Below, in pieces: positions 1 through 3,922 of a DNA stretch of 9,919 nt. Position 1 is the first letter of the stretch. Every line of letters starts with the position of its first letter. The position numbers and the translations under genes were made by a program. Under the pieces are notes generated by a model, which was not told the DNA's origin, did no database searches, and saw only the letters and a list, made by a program, of their open reading frames with translations. This DNA comes from Clostridiaceae bacterium (lineage in GTDB: Bacteria; Bacillota; Clostridia; Oscillospirales; Acutalibacteraceae): assembly GCA_016295895.1 (NCBI GenBank), contig JAEDKI010000061.1:1-9919 (forward strand), read 5' to 3'.

Positions 1-1
1 T

Positions 2-50
2 CGGGCAGTCCTGCGGAATTAACCGCACGGGCTGCCCGTTATTATTTATT
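2..50. terminator. Strong hairpin terminator, probably bidirectional
   Basis: The arms CGGGCAG (2-8) and CTGCCCG (32-38) pair and extend inward through T9-G31, C10-G30, C11-G29, a bulged C28 and TGCGG/CCGCA (12-16/23-27), leaving the loop AATTAA. That makes about 13 pairs plus one wobble. On the plus strand it is followed by the T-rich run TTATTATTTATT. On the minus strand the same run lies between the peptidase stop codon and the hairpin, so the hairpin can end the minus-strand repressor/peptidase transcript. The bases that would form the minus-strand U-tract fall outside the window. Confidence 0.8.
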
Positions 51-492
51 GTATTATATCTGTTGTAACACGGTAATAATCAAGCGCAATCCGCATGAAA
101 TCCTCCGTGACCCCGAAATGCTCCGCAAGCTCCCATACCTCGGTTATGCCGAAGCTGAACGCTTCTTCAAGCTCCCCGGCGGGCACAAGCCTTTCCGCCG
201 CCCATCTGTCAGCCCTCGCCTCCTGCCGCTCACGGATTTCAAACATCGAATAGGGTTCATAAAACGCCCCCGTTTCGCAATGGCCAAGCTCATGCGCCAG
301 ATGCACCTTTTCCTGCGCAAGGGTTTCAATCCTGAACGGATCCAATCCGATATAGCAGTTGCCCGACGCCGTCACGGTTGAAACCGAGCAGGTGTTCGGC
401 AATTCACAGCAGATTATTTCCGTATTATTTTTTTCGGCTATTGCATAAAGTTCATTTGTTTTCGTTTTTGGCGGCCTCCCTTGCTTCAACAT
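46..492 (-). CDS. ImmA/IrrE-family zinc metallopeptidase (anti-repressor type)
   Basis: Zinc peptidases of the ImmA/IrrE family typically cleave a partner XRE repressor after damage or another signal and so switch on the repressed genes. The zinc motif HELGH is at residues 67-71 counted from the ATG at 492, and a downstream E-x-x-A-D (from about residue 91) supplies the third ligand. The gene follows the XRE repressor on the same strand and overlaps its 3' end, the classic ImmR-ImmA layout. The start is uncertain. The ATG at 492 (148 aa) has no well-placed ribosome binding site. A near-perfect AAGGGAGG (482-475) sits 9 nt upstream of an in-frame ACG (465-463), which would give a 139-aa protein beginning (M)KTNELYAIAEKNN. 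A reading frame open up to 576 would intrude far into the repressor gene and is unlikely. Function is certain at family level; the repressor as target is inferred from context. Confidence 0.88.
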   Translation of the reverse strand: MLKQGRPPKTKTNELYAIAEKNNTEIICCELPNTCSVSTVTASGNCYIGLDPFRIETLAQEKVHLAHELGHCETGAFYEPYSMFEIRERQEARADRWAAERLVPAGELEEAFSFGITEVWELAEHFGVTEDFMRIALDYYRVTTDIIQ

Positions 493-805
493 ATTTTGCA
501 AAATTAACAACCTCTTGCCACATTTCCTCAGTAACCTCACCCTTGCCCGAGAACAGAGCAACCTTTGCGGCTTCAATTCCGTCGGCGCTTTTACCCTCCG
601 AGCCGCTGAGATAATCCATGCTCACGCCGAATATCTTCGCAATGCAGGAGAGCGAAGAAACGCTCGGCGACTGAAAGCCCGTCTCCCATTTGCTGATCAT
701 TACCCTGTCGGTTTTCAGCCCGAAACGGCTGTTGAGCTTTTCGGAAAGCTCGGTCTGGGTCATGCCCGCTTTTTTTCTTAATTCCTTTATTCTGTCTCCG
801 AGCAT
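452..805 (-). CDS. XRE-family HTH transcriptional repressor (cI/ImmR-like)
   Basis: This is a 117-aa DNA-binding protein with an N-terminal Cro/cI-type helix-turn-helix at roughly residues 5-66. Visible landmarks are the helix start IKELRKKAGMTQTELSEKL, the recognition-helix region ending ISKWETG, and the closing PSVSSLSCIAKIFGVSMDYL. The acidic/aromatic C-terminal tail, with EEMWQEVVNFAKYV, resembles repressors paired with ImmA peptidases. I chose the ATG at 805 because GAGGTG lies 7-8 nt upstream; a GTG at 814 is also in frame but is part of that binding site. It is divergent from the lysis genes and overlaps the peptidase gene at its 3' end. It probably represses both its own promoter and the plus-strand operon through GTGT(C/T)G half-sites. 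It could equally be host-derived, but the neighbours argue for a phage or ICE-type switch. Confidence 0.92.
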   Translation of the reverse strand: MLGDRIKELRKKAGMTQTELSEKLNSRFGLKTDRVMISKWETGFQSPSVSSLSCIAKIFGVSMDYLSGSEGKSADGIEAAKVALFSGKGEVTEEMWQEVVNFAKYVEAREAAKNENK

Positions 806-842
806 ATTGCTCACCTCGTCATTAAGTGTTGATTACAATGAC

Positions 843-871
843 AGAATAACATAAATGTTTCTGAAAAGCAA
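843..871 (-). promoter_or_regulatory. Promoter of the repressor/peptidase operon
   Basis: Read on the minus strand, TTGCTT (871-866) is separated by 17 nt from TATTCT (848-843), a good sigma-A pair. The -35 box overlaps an inverted half-site CAACAC (869-874) and another half-site, GTGTTG (826-831), lies just downstream of the start point. This fits autoregulation by the repressor (inference). Confidence 0.65.
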
Positions 872-901
872 CACTTTTTTGAAATTTTTTGAAAAAATGT
901 G

Positions 902-930
902 TTGACAACGACTACAAAGCCTGCTAATAT
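902..930 (+). promoter_or_regulatory. Promoter of the fibre/lysis operon
   Basis: A perfect -35 TTGACA (902-907), a 17-nt spacer and TAATAT (925-930) form a near-consensus sigma-A promoter. The -35 overlaps GTGTTGACAAC, and a palindromic operator begins at about +1 (936). The strength of the promoter makes tight repression necessary, because it drives holin and endolysin. Confidence 0.8.
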
Positions 931-935
931 AGTAA

Positions 936-951
936 GTGTCGATAGCGACAC
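936..951. promoter_or_regulatory. Palindromic operator O1, GTGTCG-ATAG-CGACAC
   Basis: A perfect 6-bp inverted repeat around a 4-bp centre sits at the predicted transcription start of the lytic promoter, a position that blocks initiation or promoter clearance. It is the best candidate binding site for the adjacent XRE repressor. A near-copy occurs at 1030-1045. Binding is inferred, not shown. Confidence 0.7.
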
Positions 952-971
952 AATACGGTAAAAAAGCACTT

Positions 972-987
972 AAAGCCTGCCTGCTTT
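972..987 (+). other. Small leader hairpin in the lysis-operon 5' UTR
   Basis: AAAGC (972-976) and GCTTT (983-987) flank the loop CTGCCT. The 9-mer AAAGCCTGC here (972-980) also occurs in the promoter spacer (916-924). The role is unknown and the stem is short. Confidence 0.3.
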
Positions 988-1029
988 GCCATACTTTGAA
1001 AGGTTTGAGTTTATTTTTTACTTGGTTTT

Positions 1030-1045
1030 GTGTCGATAGCGAAAC
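1030..1045. promoter_or_regulatory. Second operator copy O2, GTGTCG-ATAG-CGAAAC
   Basis: This differs from the operator at 936-951 by one base (CGAAAC for CGACAC). It lies in the untranslated leader about 13 nt before the AGGAGG ribosome binding site of the first gene. It could act as a downstream roadblock or allow cooperative looping with the first site. Confidence 0.65.
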
Positions 1046-1070
1046 ATTATATTATACAGGAGGTATTTGT

Positions 1071-1358
1071 ACGAATCAAAACTCATTAAAACTCGGAATT
1101 GAAATTCCGATAAGCGAAATCAGACAGCAGACGGAATATGCTCAGGCGATAAGTAACGACCTTTTCGGGCTGTTTTCGGGTATTGATGAACCCACATCGC
1201 CCGAAACCGTCGCCGCCGCTCTGCCGACAGTCCGCACCAAGCTTTCAATGGTGCTTGATTTTCTCTTTCAGGCAAAATCATGGTGCGATTTGCTCGAAAA
1301 AACCGTTAATTCTTACCTTGCCGAAACCGCCAAAAGCGGAGATAAGGAGCAACCATGA
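1071..1358 (+). CDS. Small protein of unknown function, first gene of the lysis operon, apparent ACG start
   Basis: I do not recognise this 95-aa protein. It is mostly helical in appearance, without signal peptide, membrane segment or cysteine motif, and has a central TVRTKLSMVLDFLFQAKSW stretch that could pack as a helix. The coding frame is open from a GTG at 936, but that codon lies in the operator at the predicted transcription start and has no ribosome binding site. A full AGGAGG (1058-1063) is followed after exactly 7 nt by an in-frame ACG (1071), then Asn-Gln-Asn-Ser-Leu-Lys. I therefore place the start there, either as a true non-AUG start or as a mutated ATG. The stop overlaps the next gene's ATG (ATGA), indicating translational coupling. 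It may be a tail-associated or regulatory phage protein; there is no direct evidence for either. Confidence 0.6.
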   Translation, partial: TNQNSLKLGIEIPISEIRQQTEYAQAISNDLFGLFSGIDEPTSPETVAAALPTVRTKLSMVLDFLFQAKSWCDLLEKTVNSYLAETAKSGDKEQP

Positions 1359-2245
1359 GAGAGGTCAGAATTGATTTTACCAAAAACGAATATTTGCCCG
1401 ACGGGCGTGATATAGGCAGAATCGGCGAACACAATGCAACAAATCTTGTGATAACTCCGCCTCAGGAGATGACGGACTGCGCCGGAATTCAGAGCCTTAT
1501 CGCTGTTTTTGCAGGCGACGGAAAGCTGTTCAGAACCGAGCAGTATCCCAAAGAGGCTCAGATAACCGTTCCGCTCTGCTCTCCCCTGACCCAAAGCCAT
1601 TCGCTGAGCTTTCAGCTTGAGGGCTACGGCTCTGACGGAAATCTTATCGTGAAAAGCCCTTTGATAACGGGGCTTCGGCTTCTGCCCTCGGCTGACGGCG
1701 ACGAAGCCGACTTTGAAAGCTCCGATTCGGGTCTTATTGCCGAAATCTCCGCAAACACGCTTGCAAGGCACACCCACGAAAATGCAGATGTGCTCGGCAA
1801 ATTCGGCGAAAATAACGGAGTTCCGACCTATAACGGTCAGCCGATCGCATCCCGCAAAACAAAAACGGCGGTCTATGATTTATTGGAGGGAGAAAGCTAC
1901 GCTTTTGTTGAAGCGACGGGCATGAGAAAGGCTCTGCTGTTTGTTATCAATGAAATGACCGCCAATCCCATAGCGGAGGGAGCGGAAATTCTGAGCGTTG
2001 AAATGCATTTCAGCTCCGACTCCATCCCCGGATGGGTCAGCGTTGACAACATGAACGCCTTTGACCCGATGACCCCGCATATAGTGAATCATGGCACGGC
2101 TTTTTACGAAAGCTCAATCGGATATATGTGCGTTGCGGCGCTGTTTTTCCCGACTTCGGATAGCTTGTTTTATAACGCTTTTCAAAGCGACAACCTTGAT
2201 AAAATCAGGGTGACCTTTGCCGAATCGGATGAGGCGGTGGGATGA
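1355..2245 (+). CDS. Phage tail-fibre / BppU-like baseplate protein
   Basis: A 296-aa protein that is probably a structural adhesin. The N-terminal half (about 1-115) is a beta-rich domain that resembles the N-terminal domain of clostridial and lactococcal upper-baseplate (BppU-type) proteins: an aspartate-rich start, GEHNATNLVITPP, FQLEGY, then SPLITGLRLLPS. The segment at 139-164 (HTHEN..LGKFGE..YNGQPI) is the recurrent neck motif seen in many phage fibre proteins of Firmicutes. The C-terminal domain (165-296) is a distinct beta-rich region that I cannot name. Start at 1355 is supported by AAGGAG 6 nt upstream and the overlap with the previous stop. It lies directly before XhlA, holin and endolysin genes, the usual end of a phage late operon, but no other tail gene is present. 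No transmembrane segment or signal peptide is evident. Tail origin is likely; receptor specificity is unknown. Confidence 0.65.
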   Translation: MREVRIDFTKNEYLPDGRDIGRIGEHNATNLVITPPQEMTDCAGIQSLIAVFAGDGKLFRTEQYPKEAQITVPLCSPLTQSHSLSFQLEGYGSDGNLIVKSPLITGLRLLPSADGDEADFESSDSGLIAEISANTLARHTHENADVLGKFGENNGVPTYNGQPIASRKTKTAVYDLLEGESYAFVEATGMRKALLFVINEMTANPIAEGAEILSVEMHFSSDSIPGWVSVDNMNAFDPMTPHIVNHGTAFYESSIGYMCVAALFFPTSDSLFYNAFQSDNLDKIRVTFAESDEAVG

Positions 2246-2514
2246 GCATGACGGAAATATCGCTCATTGAGATTGAACACCGTCTGATAAAAGCGGAGGA
2301 AAACATAGCCGAGCTTTTCGCCAAATGCAACGGAATCGACAAATCGCTCGTTGCAACCACCACTTCGCTCAACAATCTGCTTGCGCTCACGGGCGAGCTG
2401 AAAGCAACCGTTGAGGCTCTCAGGCAGAAGCCGATAACGCTGATTGAAAAGCTCATTTTCGCCCTCATCGGAGCCGCCGTCAGCGCAGCGGTAACTTTTT
2501 TTACGGGAGGTTAA
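2242..2514 (+). CDS. XhlA-like holin-associated membrane protein
   Basis: A 90-aa protein with an amphipathic coiled-coil-like region (about residues 5-62, repeated Glu/Leu/Ile heptads, TSLNNLLALTGELKATVEAL) followed by one C-terminal transmembrane helix (about 68-87, LIFALIGAAVSAAVTFF). This is the architecture of XhlA/hemolysin-type proteins, which work with a holin to release endolysin across the membrane. The ATG at 2242 overlaps the preceding stop (ATGA) and has GAGG 7 nt upstream; a second ATG at 2248 is possible. It is coupled to the fibre gene upstream, with the holin gene 1 nt downstream. The assignment rests on architecture and context. Confidence 0.75.
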   Translation: MSMTEISLIEIEHRLIKAEENIAELFAKCNGIDKSLVATTTSLNNLLALTGELKATVEALRQKPITLIEKLIFALIGAAVSAAVTFFTGG

Positions 2515-2515
2515 A

Positions 2516-2737
2516 ATGAAAAAGGAAATAATAAAGGATATCATCATAAGAGCGGCAAAAACCTTTGTGCAGGCGTTTTTGTCGGCTGTTTCGCTCGACG
2601 CTCTGCTCGGAGTCACGGATTTCGGAGCATTCAGGAGAATCGGGCTTTCAATGCTCCTTGCAGGCTCCGCCGCAGGCATCTCTGCGCTCTGGAACGCCGC
2701 ACTTGCCGCCATCGGCGGCGAAAAGGGGGCTGAATAA
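2516..2737 (+). CDS. Phage holin (r1t-like, two transmembrane helices)
   Basis: This 73-aa protein has a basic N-terminus (MKKEIIKDIIIRAAKTFVQAF), a first hydrophobic helix at about 14-33 and a second at about 42-66, and a short charged C-terminal tail. The RAAKTFVQA start and the size match r1t-type phage holins, which form the membrane lesion that times lysis. GGGAGG (2506-2511) precedes the ATG at ideal spacing. Its stop codon shares a base with the endolysin start (TAATG), so the two products are translationally coupled. Confidence 0.82.
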   Translation: MKKEIIKDIIIRAAKTFVQAFLSAVSLDALLGVTDFGAFRRIGLSMLLAGSAAGISALWNAALAAIGGEKGAE

Positions 2738-3441
2738 TGAAAAGCAACACCGGACTTGTTGAATACGCAAAGGCTCAGCTCGGCAGACCTTATTGGTACG
2801 GCACTTTCGGCAACACCGCAACAAAAGAGCTTCTGAATCAGAAAAGAGCGCAGTATCCCGCCCATTATCAGAGCGCAAGGATGCCGAAATACAATTCTCA
2901 GCTCGGATGCCGTGTGCACGACTGCGTGGGGCTTATCAAGGGCTTTCTCTGGAGCGACGGAGCAAACGGCAAGCCGAAATATAATTCCGCTCAGGATGTT
3001 TCGGCAAACGGAATGCTCAAAAAATGCCTTGTCCGTGGCAGAATGAACTCCATGCCCGAAATTCCGGGAATTCTCGTTTTCATGCCCGGTCATGTAGGAA
3101 TTTACTGCGGAGGAGGCAGGGTTATTGAGGCAAGAGGGTTTAACTACGGAGTTGTTGAAACAAAGCTTTCGGAAAGAAGCTGGGAAAATTGGGGCAAATG
3201 CCCTTGGATAAAATATCCGAACGGTTCAAGATATTTCGGAGTTTGCGCAAAGGACGAATTATCAATCGTTGACGCTCTTAAATCTCTCGGCGAAAACAGC
3301 GGCTTTGAATACCGCCGCAGAATCGCAAACGCCAACGGAATACCCGAATATACGGGAACCTCAGGCGAAAATCTGAAGCTTCTCTCCCTGCTCAGGCGGG
3401 GCGAACTGATAAGACCCGAACCCGTCGCATTTTGCGTCTGA
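2737..3441 (+). CDS. Endolysin, NlpC/P60-type cysteine peptidase with C-terminal wall-binding-like domain
   Basis: A 234-aa peptidoglycan hydrolase. The N-terminal catalytic domain (about 1-165) carries the nucleophile context HDCVGLIKG (Cys63), the histidine context MPGHVGIYCG (His119), and EARGFNYGVV as the likely region of the third catalytic residue. These are the NlpC/P60 fold hallmarks, implying cleavage of stem-peptide bonds. The C-terminal region (about 177-231, LSIVDALKSLG through LLRRGELIRP) matches a short domain I have seen at the C-terminus of clostridial phage lysins and amidases, probably for wall binding. There is no signal peptide, so export needs the upstream holin and XhlA-like protein. 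The purine run AAAAGGGGG before the ATG serves as ribosome binding site. The exact bond cleaved cannot be read from sequence. Confidence 0.85.
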   Translation: MKSNTGLVEYAKAQLGRPYWYGTFGNTATKELLNQKRAQYPAHYQSARMPKYNSQLGCRVHDCVGLIKGFLWSDGANGKPKYNSAQDVSANGMLKKCLVRGRMNSMPEIPGILVFMPGHVGIYCGGGRVIEARGFNYGVVETKLSERSWENWGKCPWIKYPNGSRYFGVCAKDELSIVDALKSLGENSGFEYRRRIANANGIPEYTGTSGENLKLLSLLRRGELIRPEPVAFCV

Positions 3442-3457
3442 ATTTAATAATTTCAGG

Positions 3458-3485
3458 GGCTGTCTCAAATTGAGACAGCCTATTT
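3458..3485 (+). terminator. Rho-independent terminator of the lysis operon
   Basis: GGCTGTCTCA (3458-3467) and TGAGACAGCC (3471-3480) form a perfect 10-bp stem with the loop AAT (9 bp if the closing pair opens). TATTTT follows. It lies 16 nt after the endolysin stop and separates the island from the riboswitch unit. Confidence 0.9.
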
Positions 3486-3555
3486 TCGACTTAAAAACAA
3501 AGCGCCTCCTTATTACATAATTTAAAAGAATATTATGGTTCCAAGCAATAACATG

Positions 3556-3584
3556 TTGACATTTTTTATCATTTCTGCTATTAT
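3556..3584 (+). promoter_or_regulatory. Promoter of the riboswitch / surface-protein unit
   Basis: A perfect TTGACA (3556-3561), a 17-nt spacer and TATTAT (3579-3584) preceded by TGC (an extended -10 element) predict initiation near 3591, about 20 nt before the aptamer. The stretch 3486-3555 between the upstream terminator and this promoter is AT-rich and holds nothing else I can support. Confidence 0.78.
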
Positions 3585-3610
3585 TTGGTATGCAAAAAGA
3601 ATAACTGTCA

Positions 3611-3731
3611 ATGGTGCATAGTTCTGGAGGCTCTGTTTTCAGATTAAAAAGGGAATTGCGGTGAAAATCCGCAGCAACAGCCATTACTGTAATTGAGCAT
3701 TAGCTCATAAGTCAGAATACTTGCTATGCAT
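3611..3731 (+). ncRNA. Cobalamin (B12) riboswitch aptamer
   Basis: Conserved elements appear in the right order. The P1 arm TGCATAG (3615-3621) pairs with CTATGCA (3724-3730). GGGAA (3651-3655) is followed by the hairpin GCGG-TGAAAAT-CCGC (3658-3672), then AGCAACAGCC, ACTGT, the hairpin TGAGC-ATTA-GCTCA (3694-3707), and the B12-box-type AAGTCAGAATAC (3709-3720). Together these are diagnostic of the cobalamin aptamer. A further hairpin, CGGGC/GTCCG (3751-3755/3768-3772), sits just 3' of P1, where the P13 kissing-loop hairpin is found in this class. The ligand subtype (adenosyl versus aquo/methyl) cannot be read here. It normally lowers downstream expression when B12 is plentiful. Confidence 0.92.
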
Positions 3732-3733
3732 AT

Positions 3734-3849
3734 AAGGGTATTACTGTTTCCGGGCAATTGGGATGCAGTCCGTTATTGATAATTGAGGCAAGCTTTAGGG
3801 CTTGCCTGTGTTTGATACTTTCAATACCCTTTATTGAGGGTATTTTTTT
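3734..3849 (+). terminator. Riboswitch expression platform: antiterminator versus terminator
   Basis: AATACCCT (3823-3830) pairs with AGGGTATT (3837-3844), loop TTATTG, followed by a T-run to 3849: an intrinsic terminator. The same left arm is complementary over 9 bases to AAGGGTATT (3734-3742), located immediately 3' of aptamer P1, so the two pairings exclude each other. A separate strong hairpin, AGGCAAGC/GCTTGCCT (3786-3793/3800-3807), lies between them and may bring the antiterminator arms together. This is the design of a transcription-attenuating riboswitch. Confidence 0.85.
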
Positions 3850-3906
3850 ATTGCAAAAAATATCGGGAGGCGATGTTCAGTCTTTATTTTAATTTATTTT
3901 TGCAAT
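3850..3906 (+). repeat. Inverted repeat between riboswitch terminator and ribosome binding site
   Basis: ATTGCAAAAA (3850-3859) and TTTTTGCAAT (3897-3906) are perfect 10-base inverted arms enclosing 37 nt, ending 4 nt before the GGAG (3911-3914) used by the surface-protein gene. It could fold in the read-through mRNA and affect stability or translation. AT-rich arms make the fold weak. Confidence 0.45.
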
Positions 3907-3922
3907 AAAAGGAGAGTAAAAA

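Noticed and set aside
493..576. Extended start of the ImmA-type peptidase at 576
   Set aside because: It would lie deep inside the repressor gene; the extra residues are arginine/leucine-rich shadow sequence with no family counterpart.
936..951. LexA (SOS) box
   Set aside because: GTGTCG-ATAG-CGACAC does not match the CGAAC-N4-GTTCG type Firmicute LexA site; an XRE operator explains it better.
936..1070. N-terminal extension of the 95-aa protein from the GTG at 936
   Set aside because: The GTG is the first codon of the operator palindrome at the predicted transcription start, with no ribosome binding site. The extension has low-complexity, noncoding-looking content and runs through a second operator.
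2182..3093. Long minus-strand open frame (303 codons) opposite the XhlA, holin and lysin genes
   Set aside because: It is antisense to three well-supported, coupled genes, has no recognisable domain, and its composition looks like a frame shadow.
1..3480. Flanking direct repeats (att sites) around the lysis island
   Set aside because: Comparing the two terminator regions showed unrelated stems and no shared core; the left edge is cut by the window, so absence is not proof.
3873..3908. Eleven-codon frame (MFSLYFNLFLQ) after GGGAGG, possible leader peptide
   Set aside because: The ribosome binding site is only 2 nt from the ATG, too close for normal initiation, and the peptide shows no regulatory codon run.
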